Below are positions 17,622 to 26,097 of a stretch of DNA of 64,000 nucleotides, in pieces (position 1 is the stretch's first letter; each line of letters begins with the position of its first letter). Source of the stretch: Pseudomonas putida (GTDB taxonomy: Bacteria; Pseudomonadota; Gammaproteobacteria; Pseudomonadales; Pseudomonadaceae); contig NZ_CP018846.1 in NCBI RefSeq assembly GCF_002025705.1, positions 5,943,501 to 6,007,500 on the forward strand, in the 5' to 3' direction. The translations under genes were made by a program, and so were the position numbers. The notes beneath the pieces were generated by a model that did no database searches, was not told the DNA's origin, and saw only the letters and a list, made by a program, of their open reading frames with translations.

Positions 17622-18440
17622 ATGACCACTCTCGTTACCCGCGACGGCACTTCGATCTACTACAAGGACTGGGGCAGCGGCAAACCAGTGCTGTTCAGCC
17701 ACGGCTGGCCACTGGATGCCGACATGTGGGATTCGCAGATGGAGTTCCTGGCCAGCCGCGGTTACCGCGCCATCGCCTTCGACCGCCGAGGTTTCGGTCG
17801 TTCCAGCCAGCCGTGGAGCGGTTACGACTACGACACCTTCGCCGACGACATCGCCCAGCTGATCGAGCACCTCGACCTGCGTGACGTGACCTTGGTGGGC
17901 TTCTCGATGGGGGGCGGTGATGTCAGCCGCTACATCGCCCGCCACGGCAGCGAGCGGGTGGCCGGGTTGGTGCTGCTGGGCGCGGTGACGCCGGTATTCG
18001 GCAAGCGCGACGACAACCCCGAGGGTGTCGATCTGTCGGTATTCGAAGGCATTCGTGCTGGCCTGCGTACTGACCGTGCGCAGTTCATTGCCGATTTCGC
18101 TGCGCCGTTCTATGGCATCAACCATGGGCAGCAGGTGTCCCAGGGGGTGCAGGCCCAGACCCTGAACATTGCGCTGATGGCCTCGATCAAGGGCACCCTG
18201 GATTGCGTGACCGCGTTTGCGGAGACCGACTTCCGCCCGGACATGGCCAAGATCGATGTGCCGACCCTGGTGATACACGGCGATGACGACCAGATCGTGC
18301 CGTTCGAGACCACCGGCAAGCAGGCTGCGGAGCTGATTCGTGGGGCTGAGCTGAAGGTGTATGCCGGCGCGCCGCACGGGTTTGCGGTGACTCATGCCCA
18401 GCAGCTGAATGAGGATTTGCTGGCGTTCTTGCAGAAGTAA
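17622..18440 (+). CDS. alpha/beta hydrolase of the non-haem chloroperoxidase/arylesterase type
   Basis: This is a 272-residue serine hydrolase. The nucleophile elbow GFSMGGGD puts Ser at residue 95; the acid is in HGDDDQIVP and the His in GAPHGFA. The oxyanion-hole region FSHGWPLDADMW and FDRRGFGRSSQPW are typical of cofactor-free haloperoxidase/esterase enzymes. AAGGAGATACCGACATG gives a strong ribosome site. It follows the ABM gene by 39 bases, so co-transcription with ycaC-1 is likely. Actual activity (ester or lactone hydrolysis, or perhydrolysis) cannot be decided from sequence. Confidence 0.88.
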   Translation: MTTLVTRDGTSIYYKDWGSGKPVLFSHGWPLDADMWDSQMEFLASRGYRAIAFDRRGFGRSSQPWSGYDYDTFADDIAQLIEHLDLRDVTLVGFSMGGGDVSRYIARHGSERVAGLVLLGAVTPVFGKRDDNPEGVDLSVFEGIRAGLRTDRAQFIADFAAPFYGINHGQQVSQGVQAQTLNIALMASIKGTLDCVTAFAETDFRPDMAKIDVPTLVIHGDDDQIVPFETTGKQAAELIRGAELKVYAGAPHGFAVTHAQQLNEDLLAFLQK

Positions 18441-18450
18441 GTTGTGGGAG

Positions 18451-18541
18451 GCATTCGCGGGTAAACCCGCTCCCACAGGTACAGCTCAGGCTTCAAGGCT
18501 TGTGATCCTCCTGTAGGAGCGGGTTCACCCGCGAAGAGGCC
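18451..18541. repeat. REP pair after the alpha/beta hydrolase gene
   Basis: Left arm GCATTCGCGGGTAAACCCGC and right arm AGGAGCGGGTTCACCCGCG are inverted copies of the main REP type with a 31-base loop. This may mark the end of the upstream operon. Confidence 0.88.
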
Positions 18542-18672
18542 CGCCCAGGCAGCACAAAGCTTGAACAGGGCTAACCTTCTACAGCTCACCGCACATCCAT
18601 CCAAGCCCTGACCCTGCGTCAACCGGCATGCTCCACAGTTGCGCCTGCCGCCGCCCCCAGACGGAGAAGACC

Positions 18673-20655
18673 ATGTCCCAGGACCGCAACGACAAGACCC
18701 GTCGCCAGTTCCTCGCTTCCAGCACCGTGCTAGGTGCCGCCGGCGCTCTCTGGTCTGCATTGCCCTTCACCGGCCAAGCCGGTTCCGTTCACGCATCCAC
18801 CCAAGGAGGTTCCATGACCGCCGACCTGATTCTGTTCAACGGCAAACTGCACACCGTTGACCGCGAAAAGCCCACCGCTACCGCCGTCGCCATCAAGGAT
18901 GGCCGCTTCATTGCCGTGGGCAACGACGCCGAGGCCATGGCCCACAAGGGCAGCGCCACGCAGATCATCGACCTCAAGCAGCGCACGGTGATCCCGGGCC
19001 TGAACGACTCGCACCTGCACTTGATCCGTGGTGGCCTGAACTACAACCTGGAACTGCGCTGGGAAGGCGTGCCGTCGGTGGCCGATGCCCTGCGCATGCT
19101 CAAGGACCAGGCTGCGCGCACGCCGACGCCGCAATGGGTGCGTGTGGTCGGTGGCTGGAACGAATTCCAGTTCGCCGAAAAACGCATGCCGACCCTGGAA
19201 GAAATCAACCAGGCTGCGCCCGACACCCCTGTGTTCCTGCTGCACCTGTATGACCGCGCGCTGCTCAACCGTGCTGCGCTCAAGGCCGTTGGCTACGACA
19301 AGACCACGCCGAACCCGCCGGGTGGCGAGATCCAGCGCGACAAGTTCGGCAACCCGACCGGCATGCTGATCGCCCGCCCGAACGCGATGATCCTGTACGC
19401 CACCCTGGCCAAAGGGCCGAAGCTGCCACTGGAGTACCAGGTCAACTCCACCCGCCAGTTCATGCGCGAACTGAACCGCCTGGGCCTGACCAGCGCCATC
19501 GATGCCGGCGGCGGCTACCAGAACTTCCCCGACGACTACCAGGTGATCCAGGAGCTGGCCGACAACAACCAGCTGACCGTGCGCATCGCCTACAACCTGT
19601 TCACCCAGAAGCCCAAGGAAGAGCTCGACGACTTCCGCAAGTGGACTTCCAGCGTCAAGCTGCACAGCGGCACCGACTTCCTGCGCCACAACGGCGCTGG
19701 CGAGATGCTGGTGTTCTCCGCTGCCGACTTCGAGGACTTCCTCGAGCCGCGCCCGGACCTGCCGCAGACCATGGAAGAAGAGCTGGAGCCCGTGGTGCGC
19801 CACCTGGTCGAGCAACGCTGGCCATTCCGCCTGCACGCCACCTACAACGAATCGATCACGCGCATGCTCGACGTGTTCGAGAAGGTCAACCGCGACATCC
19901 CGTTCAACGGCTTGCCGTGGTTCTTCGACCACGCCGAAACCATCACCCCGCAGAACATCGAGCGCGTGCGTGCGCTGGGCGGCGGTATCGCCATTCAGGA
20001 CCGCATGGCCTTCCAGGGCGAGTACTTCGTCGACCGTTACGGCGCCAAGGCTGCCGAACAGACGCCGCCGATCAAGCGCATGCTCGACATGGGCGTGCCG
20101 GTGGGTGCCGGTACCGACGCCACCCGTGTGTCCAGCTACAACCCATGGACTTCGCTGTACTGGCTGGTCAGCGGCAAGACCGTTGGCGGCATGGAGCTGT
20201 ACCCGGAAGGCCTGAGCCGTGACACCGCGCTGCAGCTGTTCACCCAGGGCAGCGCCTGGTTCTCCAGCGAGCAGGGCAAGAAGGGCCAGATCAAGGTGGG
20301 CCAGCTGGCCGACCTGGCGGCACTGTCGCTGGACTTCTTCAGTGTCGATGAGGAAGCGATCAAGGGCATCGAGTCGGTGCTGACCATCGTTGACGGCAAG
20401 GTGGTGTACGGCGCGGGCGAATTCGACAAGCTCGGCCCAGCGCAGGTACCGGTACTGCCGGAGTGGTCGCCGGTGGTCAAGGTGCCGGGGCACTGGCGTG
20501 TGGGCACGCCGTCGCTGGCGGCCGCCGTGCACCAGTGCAGCGGGCCATGCGGGGTGCATGCGCACAGCCATGAAAAGGCACGGCATTCGAGCGTGCCGGT
20601 GAATGACTACCAAGGCTTCTGGGGCGCGCTGGGTTGCTCGTGCTTCGCCTTCTAA
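18673..20655 (+). CDS. amidohydrolase (YtcJ-type) with Tat signal peptide
   Basis: This 660-residue metal-dependent hydrolase belongs to the amidohydrolase-3 group. It opens with a twin-arginine signal (TRRQFLASSTVLGAAGA), so folded export is predicted. The TIM-barrel metal motif HLHLIRGG lies near residues 113-120. The Tat leader is joined to the catalytic domain at an internal ATG (18814, MTADLILFNG) that has its own near-perfect SD, AAGGAGGT; a cytoplasmic form is therefore possible. The C-terminal 40 residues are rich in Cys and His (CSGPCGVHAHSHEK, then CSC). It is separated from the alpha/beta hydrolase by a REP pair and ends at a strong terminator. The substrate is unknown. Confidence 0.87.
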   Translation: MSQDRNDKTRRQFLASSTVLGAAGALWSALPFTGQAGSVHASTQGGSMTADLILFNGKLHTVDREKPTATAVAIKDGRFIAVGNDAEAMAHKGSATQIIDLKQRTVIPGLNDSHLHLIRGGLNYNLELRWEGVPSVADALRMLKDQAARTPTPQWVRVVGGWNEFQFAEKRMPTLEEINQAAPDTPVFLLHLYDRALLNRAALKAVGYDKTTPNPPGGEIQRDKFGNPTGMLIARPNAMILYATLAKGPKLPLEYQVNSTRQFMRELNRLGLTSAIDAGGGYQNFPDDYQVIQELADNNQLTVRIAYNLFTQKPKEELDDFRKWTSSVKLHSGTDFLRHNGAGEMLVFSAADFEDFLEPRPDLPQTMEEELEPVVRHLVEQRWPFRLHATYNESITRMLDVFEKVNRDIPFNGLPWFFDHAETITPQNIERVRALGGGIAIQDRMAFQGEYFVDRYGAKAAEQTPPIKRMLDMGVPVGAGTDATRVSSYNPWTSLYWLVSGKTVGGMELYPEGLSRDTALQLFTQGSAWFSSEQGKKGQIKVGQLADLAALSLDFFSVDEEAIKGIESVLTIVDGKVVYGAGEFDKLGPAQVPVLPEWSPVVKVPGHWRVGTPSLAAAVHQCSGPCGVHAHSHEKARHSSVPVNDYQGFWGALGCSCFAF

Positions 20656-20669
20656 GCTGAGCTGATGTG

Positions 20670-20698
20670 AAAAGGGGGCCGTCATGGCCCCTTTTTTG
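20670..20698 (+). terminator. rho-independent terminator after the amidohydrolase gene
   Basis: AAAGGGGGCC-GTCAT-GGCCCC runs into TTTTTT, a textbook stem and T-run, 15 bases after the stop. Confidence 0.85.
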
Positions 20699-20715
20699 TC
20701 TGTCAGGATTGCGCG

Positions 20716-20844
20716 ATCCCCTGTAGGAGCGGCCTTGTGTCGCGAAAGGGCTGCATAGCAGCCCCAGCAATTCCTGCAGTGTCGCCAATATTCTGGGGCT
20801 GCTATGCAGCCCTTTCGCGACACAAGGCCGCTCCTACAGGGGAT
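20716..20844. repeat. long perfect REP inverted pair (51-bp arms)
   Basis: Arms 20716-20766 and 20794-20844 are exact inverted copies over 51 bases with a 27-base loop. The core is AGCGGCCTTGTGTCGCG and each arm carries a nested hairpin (GGGCTGC-ATA-GCAGCCC). It lies between two convergent genes. Confidence 0.92.
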
Positions 20845-20861
20845 GGCGCCAACCTGTGGTG

Positions 20862-22460
20862 TCAATGGTGAGCCTTGTGCTCTGCGCCAGCCAGCAGATG
20901 GCGGATCTTCACTTCGACCCCATCGGTCTGCAGCATCCGCACCTTCGCCTCGATCTTCAGCTCTCCCCGGGTCACCCGATGGTGATGCCGCAAATGCTCC
21001 AGCCATGACTCTTCGAAGAAGAACTCCAGCCACAGTGAAGGGTCAGCACTGTCACGCATCAACCCCCACGACAATGCGCCATTGCGCTTGCGCATCGCCT
21101 CCAGATCGCGTGCCGCCAGCTGGAATGCCTCAGCCTTGGCCGGCTCGATGTGGTACTCCACGGTGACCATCACCGGCCCGCTTTCCTTGTCCATGTCATC
21201 GCTCAGTATCGGTACCGGCCAGTGCAGCGACGGCGTCAGCTCTTCGGCCTCGGTCTCCGGCAAGGTGACCTTGCAGGTCAGCAACGTACCCAGCGCCAGG
21301 CCGCCTGCAGCCAGCAACAGGCTCAGGGTGATCGAAGCATGGCTGGCTAGCGTACCCCACAGCAAGCCACCGCTGGCCATGGCGCCGAAGAAGATCAGGA
21401 TGTACACCGACAACGCCCGCGCCCGTACCCAGGCCGGTACCGAGGTCTGCGCCGCTACCTGCAGGTTGGACAGCACCGCGATCCACGCCGCGCCGCTTAG
21501 CAGCATCGCAGGCAGCAGCACATAGAAGTTGCGCACCAGCGCCAAGGCCAGCAAGAACAGGGCATACAGCAGGCTGGCAAGCATCACCAGGCGGTCACGG
21601 CTGATGCGCTCGCGCAGGCGAGGCAGCAGCGTGGCGCCGGCCACCGCGCCGATGCCGATGGCCGCCAGCAACAAACCAAAATCGGCTGCGTTGCCGTGCA
21701 TTTCACCGCGCACGATCAGTGGCAGCAGCGAAGTTCCGGCGCTGGCGCAGAAGAAGAATGCCAACGCCCGCAACAGCACGGCCTGCAAGGGTTTGGCACT
21801 GCGTGCGAAGCGCAGGCCGGTGCGCATGGCGCCGACGAAACGCTCGGCCGGCAGTAGCGGCTCCTTCACCTCACGTTTCCACAGGAACAGCACCAGAATC
21901 ACCCCGGCGAAGGAAACCGCATTCAAGGCAAAGGTCAGCCACGGGCCGACCAGGCTCACCACCACGCCGGCAAGCGCCGGGCCGATAGCGCGCGACACGT
22001 TGATGCCAACGCTGGAGATGGCCACGGCGTTGGCCAGGTCCTCCTTGCCCACCAGCTCCGGCGTCAGCGCGCTCCAGGCTGGCATCATCAGCGCGGTGCC
22101 GATGCCCAGTGCCAGGGTCAGTACCAAAAGCAGGGTGACGTTCATCAGCCCGAGCAGGGTCAGCGCCGCGAGTACCACGGCGACCGACGACATCCACAGC
22201 TGCACCAGCAGCAGGTAGCGGCGCTTGTCGACGATATCTGCTGCCGCGCCGGCCGGCAGGGCGAGGAAGAACATTGGTAGCGAGCCAGCCACCTGGATCA
22301 GTGCCACGTGCAGCGGGCTGGCCGATAGCGTGGTCATCAGCCAGCCGGCGCCCACCTCATGCATCCAGGTGCCGATGTTGGAGGCGATGGTGGCGATCCA
22401 CAGCATGCGGAAGGTGGTGTTGCGCAGCGGGCTCCAGGCACCTGAAGGGGAATTGCTCAT
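20862..22460 (-). CDS. MFS transporter fused to a C-terminal ABM-like domain
   Basis: This 532-residue inner-membrane protein has about 12 helices of the EntS/MFS_3 type, with the loop motif GAAADIVDKRRYLL after the second helix. The last 110 residues leave the membrane and read VEYHIEPAKAEAFQLAARDLE, then LMRDSADPSLWLEFFF and EHLRHHHRVTRGE, which looks like a soluble dimeric alpha-beta barrel. It starts one base after the porin stop codon, so the two are translationally coupled; outer-membrane entry plus inner-membrane transport is the likely joint role. Export is equally possible for this MFS branch. Confidence 0.87.
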   Translation of the reverse strand: MSNSPSGAWSPLRNTTFRMLWIATIASNIGTWMHEVGAGWLMTTLSASPLHVALIQVAGSLPMFFLALPAGAAADIVDKRRYLLLVQLWMSSVAVVLAALTLLGLMNVTLLLVLTLALGIGTALMMPAWSALTPELVGKEDLANAVAISSVGINVSRAIGPALAGVVVSLVGPWLTFALNAVSFAGVILVLFLWKREVKEPLLPAERFVGAMRTGLRFARSAKPLQAVLLRALAFFFCASAGTSLLPLIVRGEMHGNAADFGLLLAAIGIGAVAGATLLPRLRERISRDRLVMLASLLYALFLLALALVRNFYVLLPAMLLSGAAWIAVLSNLQVAAQTSVPAWVRARALSVYILIFFGAMASGGLLWGTLASHASITLSLLLAAGGLALGTLLTCKVTLPETEAEELTPSLHWPVPILSDDMDKESGPVMVTVEYHIEPAKAEAFQLAARDLEAMRKRNGALSWGLMRDSADPSLWLEFFFEESWLEHLRHHHRVTRGELKIEAKVRMLQTDGVEVKIRHLLAGAEHKAHH

Positions 22461-22461
22461 G

Positions 22462-23724
22462 TCAGAAGCTGCCTTTGAGTGGGTATTCGATGATCAGGTA
22501 GATGCGGTCGAGGTCATCGCCGGCCTGGGCCTGGTTGGCGCGGTGGCTGACGTGGGAGAACGATAGGCTGAGGTCTTTGGCGGCACCGGACTGGACCACG
22601 TATTTCAGGTCGACGTCGCGTTCCCAGTGCTTGCCGCCCTGGCCTTGCTGGCCCACATAGGCACCGCCGGCCGGGGCATGACTGCCGTCGATGCCACGGC
22701 CGCTGACATAGCGGCCCATCAGGCTCAGCCCAGGGACGCCGAGGGTGGCGAAATTGAGGTCGTAGCGCAGTTGCCACGAGCGCTCGCCGGGGCCGTTGAA
22801 GTCGGCGTACTTGATCGAGTTGGCCAGGTAGATGGAGTCGCCACCGACAAAGTCGAACGGCGTGTCGCCTTCGACCTTCTGGTAAGCCAGGGTCAGGGCC
22901 TGGGCGCCGAAGCTGTACTTGGTCAGCAGGCTGTAGGCGAGGGTGTCGATCGCCCCGGCGCTGGCGTTACCGGTGTCACGGGTCTTGTAGAGATTGCCGT
23001 CCAGGCGCCAGTTGCCCTCGGCGAGGTTGAGGTTGAGGTAGGCCTGGCGCCAGGTGTTTTCCAGCTGCCCGGCGTACAGCGCGCCGCCGAATGGGCCGTG
23101 CGGCGCAAAGGTGGCTCCGGCCAGGCTGATGGCGCGGTTATTGGTGGTGGCGCCATAGCCGCTGAAATCGTCGTGGGTGGAGCTGTTGGCCTGATTGTTG
23201 AAGGCCGTGAAGCGCCCGGCCTGCAGGCGCCAGTCGGGCAGATCGGTGTTTTCCACGAACCAGCCGGTGGCGTATTCCGGGTGCAGACGCTTGTCGCCGG
23301 TGTCGAACACAGGTGTTTCGACGGTCATCTCGCCGTAGCGCAACTGGGTGTTGCCCAGGCGCAGCTTGAGCGCGGCGCCGGCACTGGAGTAGTCGGACTC
23401 AGCCCGGCCATCGCTGTCGCGTGGCAGCAGGCCGGTGCCGGCATGGCCGCGACCGCCGTCGAGCTTGAGCCCGAGGAAACCATGGGCGTCGAGGCCGACA
23501 CCGAGCGTGCCCTCGGTGAAGCCCGAGCGGACTTCGCCGATGAAGCCTTGGGCCCACTCCTGGCGGTAGTTCTGGCCGCTGGCGGAGGGCGAGCGGAAGT
23601 CGCTGTGCAGGAAGTAGTTGCGGTTGAGTAGCGACCAGCCGGCATCTTCGGCATGGCTGAATGCCGGGTAAAGGGCGAGGGTGGCGAGCAGGGCGCGGCC
23701 TGGTCCGTGATTGGCGCGGATCAT
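22462..23724 (-). CDS. OprD-family outer-membrane porin
   Basis: This is a 420-residue substrate-specific porin. A signal peptide ends at about residue 25 (ALYPAFSHA, then EDAG). The mature start WSLLNRNYFLHSDFRSPSA with QEWAQGFIGEVRSGFTEG is the OprD family signature. The alternating beta-strand pattern continues to a C-terminal Phe (YPLKGSF), as needed for outer-membrane assembly. It is the first gene of a two-gene operon with the MFS-ABM transporter. OprD members take up basic amino acids, dipeptides or aromatic and short-chain acids; which one applies here is not visible. Confidence 0.92.
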   Translation of the reverse strand: MIRANHGPGRALLATLALYPAFSHAEDAGWSLLNRNYFLHSDFRSPSASGQNYRQEWAQGFIGEVRSGFTEGTLGVGLDAHGFLGLKLDGGRGHAGTGLLPRDSDGRAESDYSSAGAALKLRLGNTQLRYGEMTVETPVFDTGDKRLHPEYATGWFVENTDLPDWRLQAGRFTAFNNQANSSTHDDFSGYGATTNNRAISLAGATFAPHGPFGGALYAGQLENTWRQAYLNLNLAEGNWRLDGNLYKTRDTGNASAGAIDTLAYSLLTKYSFGAQALTLAYQKVEGDTPFDFVGGDSIYLANSIKYADFNGPGERSWQLRYDLNFATLGVPGLSLMGRYVSGRGIDGSHAPAGGAYVGQQGQGGKHWERDVDLKYVVQSGAAKDLSLSFSHVSHRANQAQAGDDLDRIYLIIEYPLKGSF

Positions 23725-23812
23725 GGGGCCTCCAAGGGGGATGATCCGAGACTGTGGAGCAAGGATAGGCCAGGGGTCTTGTAACTGTGTGCTGGAACAT
23801 ATGCTCTACCTG

Positions 23813-23913
23813 TACTGGCCTCTTCGCGGGTAAACCCGCTCCCACAGGATCACCACAGGCCTGAGGTCTGCGCGGCCCCTGTAGGAGCGGGTTTACCCGC
23901 GAAGAGGCCAGCA
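23813..23913. repeat. REP pair between LysR and porin genes
   Basis: Arms of 36 bases (23813-23848 and 23878-23913) are inverted with core GAGCGGGTTTACCCGCGAAG. Confidence 0.9.
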
Positions 23914-23928
23914 CAGACAGCCCAAGGC

Positions 23929-24840
23929 TCAAGCCATGTCGCTGATGGCGAACTCCTCGGCCAGGTGATCGATCAGTGCCCGCACCGACGGCAACAACCC
24001 GCGTCGCGACGGGAAGATCGCATGGACGATGCCGCAACGCGGATGCCAGTCAGGAATCAGCTCAACCAACCGGCCAGCCGCCAGGTCTTCGCGCACGGCC
24101 ACTCGCGGCAGATGAGCAATGCCCACGCCAGCTACCACGAAATGGCGCAGGGCAAACAAGTCGTCAGTCACCATGCGCGGGGTATGCGGGATTACGATGC
24201 TGCGGCTGCTGTCCTCACCCTGGAACAGCTCCCACTGGTACTCGCGCTGTGCACTGCCCCAGTGCAGGCTCGGCAGCGTACTGAGGAGCTGCGGGTCGAA
24301 GCCTTTGGGCAGTTGTTCCAGATACTGCGGCTGGCCGACCAGGCACTGGGTGCTGTTGCTCAGCACCTTCATCACCATGTCGGTGTTCTCCAGTGGCGGG
24401 AAGCGCACCCGCAGCGCAATGTCGAAGCCCTCGTGCAGCAGGTCGACACGGCGGTTGGTGCTCTCGATGAACAGCTCCACCTGCGGGTATTTGAGCATGT
24501 AGCGGGTCAGCATCGGCCCGACCCAGGAGTTGAGCAGGGTGGTCGGGCAACTGATACGCACCAGCCCGCGCGGCTCGCTGCGGTTGCGCTCGATGATCTC
24601 GGCCGCGCCCTCGGCCTCTACCCGCATGGCCAGGCAACGGTTGTAGTAGGCCTGGCCGATCTCTGTGAGCGAGCAGTGGCGGCTGGTGCGGTGCAACAGA
24701 CGCACGCCGAGGCGGTCCTCAAGGTCGGCGATGCGCCGGCTGAGCTTTGACTTGGGCATGTCCAGCGCCCGTCCGGCCGGGGCGAAGCCACCGTGCTCCA
24801 CGACTTGGGTGAAGTAGTAGAGGGAATTGAGGTCTTCCAA
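23929..24840 (-). CDS. LysR-family regulator of the ycaC-2 cassette
   Basis: This is a 303-residue regulator with N-terminal helix-turn-helix LNSLYYFTQVVEHGGFAPAG and LDMPKSKLSRRIADLEDRLG, of the DsdC/aaeR-like subgroup. The effector domain carries IRISCPTTLLNSWVGPML-type strands. The start codon is TTG at 24840, supported by GGAG eight bases upstream; that SD lies inside the palindrome CGTTC-N8-GAACG, so the regulator could repress its own translation start region. It is divergent from ycaC-2, and the same palindrome stands before ycaC-1. It also flanks the porin/MFS operon, a plausible further target. Confidence 0.87.
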   Translation of the reverse strand: MEDLNSLYYFTQVVEHGGFAPAGRALDMPKSKLSRRIADLEDRLGVRLLHRTSRHCSLTEIGQAYYNRCLAMRVEAEGAAEIIERNRSEPRGLVRISCPTTLLNSWVGPMLTRYMLKYPQVELFIESTNRRVDLLHEGFDIALRVRFPPLENTDMVMKVLSNSTQCLVGQPQYLEQLPKGFDPQLLSTLPSLHWGSAQREYQWELFQGEDSSRSIVIPHTPRMVTDDLFALRHFVVAGVGIAHLPRVAVREDLAAGRLVELIPDWHPRCGIVHAIFPSRRGLLPSVRALIDHLAEEFAISDMA

Positions 24841-24844
24841 TGGT

Positions 24845-24862
24845 CGTTCTCCAAATGGAACG
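24845..24862. promoter_or_regulatory. LysR-type operator, copy 2 (LysR/ycaC-2 intergenic)
   Basis: CGTTC-TCCAAATG-GAACG overlaps the Shine-Dalgarno of the divergent LysR gene and lies about 115 bases upstream of ycaC-2. It matches copy 1 at 16144-16161 at all arm positions. Confidence 0.62.
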
Positions 24863-24975
24863 CTAAAGGCAATTTTCGCAGTCTACCGCCGTAAAGGTGA
24901 TGATTTTAATCTGTGCCCATCAACGCGAAACACCCCAGATTGCTGAAAAATTCATAAACGTCAGGAGCACAGACC

Positions 24976-25605
24976 ATGAGCAAATTCACCTACAACCGCC
25001 TGAACAAAGACGACGCCGCAGTCCTGCTGGTCGACCACCAGGCTGGCCTGCTGTCGCTGGTCCGCGACATCGAGCCGGACAAGTTCAAGAACAACGTGCT
25101 GGCCCTGGCCGACCTGGCCAAGTTCTTCAACCTGCCGACCATCCTCACTACCAGCTTCGAGCAAGGCCCCAACGGCCCCCTGGTGCCAGAGCTGAAAGAA
25201 CTGTTCCCGGACGCCCCGTATATTGCCCGCCCTGGCCAGATCAACGCCTGGGACAACGAAGACTTCGTCAAGGCGGTGAAGGCCACCGGCAAGAAGCAGC
25301 TGATCATCGCCGGTGTGGTGACTGAAGTGTGTGTAGCCTTCCCGGCGCTGGCAGCCCTGGAAGAAGAGTTCGAAGTGTTCGTGGTGACCGATGCTTCCGG
25401 CACCTTCAACGAAATGACCCGTGATGCTGCCCATGACCGCATGAGCCGGGCTGGCGCGCAACTGATGACCTGGTTCGGCGTGGCCTGTGAGCTGCACCGC
25501 GACTGGCGCAACGACATCGAAGGGTTGGCGGCGCTGTGCTCCAATCACATTCCGGACTACCGCAACCTGATGACCAGCTACAACGCTTTGACTGCGGGTA
25601 AGTAA
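24976..25605 (+). CDS. YcaC-type isochorismatase-superfamily hydrolase, paralog 2
   Basis: This 209-residue cysteine hydrolase has the same LLVDHQAG and GVVTEVCVAFPA motifs as paralog 1 and differs from it at nine positions, three of them at each terminus. An unbroken reading frame, matching leaders and a conserved SD (CAGGAG) show that both copies are intact genes. It is divergently paired with a LysR regulator and followed at once by a strong terminator, so it is probably monocistronic. The small number of differences points to recent duplication or gene conversion. Confidence 0.88.
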   Translation: MSKFTYNRLNKDDAAVLLVDHQAGLLSLVRDIEPDKFKNNVLALADLAKFFNLPTILTTSFEQGPNGPLVPELKELFPDAPYIARPGQINAWDNEDFVKAVKATGKKQLIIAGVVTEVCVAFPALAALEEEFEVFVVTDASGTFNEMTRDAAHDRMSRAGAQLMTWFGVACELHRDWRNDIEGLAALCSNHIPDYRNLMTSYNALTAGK

Positions 25606-25627
25606 TAGCGAGCAGCTCAAACATAGG

Positions 25628-25658
25628 AGGCCGGCCCCAACATGGGGCCGGCCTTTTT
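25628..25658 (+). terminator. rho-independent terminator after ycaC-2
   Basis: AGGCCGGCCCC-AACAT-GGGGCCGGCCT is an 11-base stem followed by TTTT. It lies 23 bases after the stop codon. Confidence 0.9.
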
Positions 25659-26097
25659 CGTTGCACTTTGTTCCAGCCTTCGATCCAACTTGGTTGCATT
25701 GTCAGCGTTTGATCCGAGCGCGAAGCCCGTTGTCAATCAGCGGCACTAACTGGATCAGGAACCCTGTCGATGGCTGAATCATCAGCGTTGGGTGAGACCT
25801 CCGCACCTCGGTTTGAGGGTGTGCATATGAAGATCAAGCATTCGATCAGGGCCACTGGAGACAGTGGCCCTTTTCTTTGGTTGGTATTGGCAACCCGCAT
25901 CAGCACAACCTCTGCGGGCTGGACCTCAAATAGCCTGCGAAGATGATTTGGCTCTAGTTATCTGTGCCTTTTTGGGAAATTTCTTACATTGAGAACGGAT
26001 GGCTTGATGGCGCCAAACGGGAAGGTGAAGAGCAGACTGGGCAGCCCGGAAATCCTCAGGAGTGCCTCGATGTGCTGCGCTAATGCTAGCTTGAAAG
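25659..26097. other. gap without a confident gene before higB
   Basis: About 440 bases that look less GC-rich than the flanks. I see no convincing protein gene. A 57-codon reading frame from ATG 25770 (MAESSALGETSAPRFEG) crosses a strong hairpin and has no recognised relatives. A 67-codon frame on the minus strand (25926-26129) is also unconvincing. The only clear structure is a lone terminator at 25849-25874, which suggests that a short RNA may be made here. Confidence 0.5.
25849..25874 (+). terminator. orphan rho-independent terminator
   Basis: GGGCCACTG-GAGA-CAGTGGCCC followed by TTTTCTTT is a perfect 9-base stem with a GNRA tetraloop (GAGA). No annotated gene ends at it; ycaC-2 already has a terminator 190 bases upstream. 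Confidence 0.75.

Noticed and set aside
20716..20844. Possible CRISPR array or transposon end
   Set aside because: Two inverted, not direct, copies with no spacers and no nearby cas or transposase gene; it is a REP pair of a kind found many times in the window.
18730..21033. 767-codon minus-strand frame opposite the amidohydrolase
   Set aside because: Shadow of the real gene; it runs through a terminator and REP arms and is rich in His, Gln and Val as expected for reverse-strand translation.
25770..25943. 57-codon reading frame MAESSALGETSAPRFEG upstream of higB
   Set aside because: It has an AGGA upstream, but the frame crosses a strong intrinsic terminator and I recognise no related protein.
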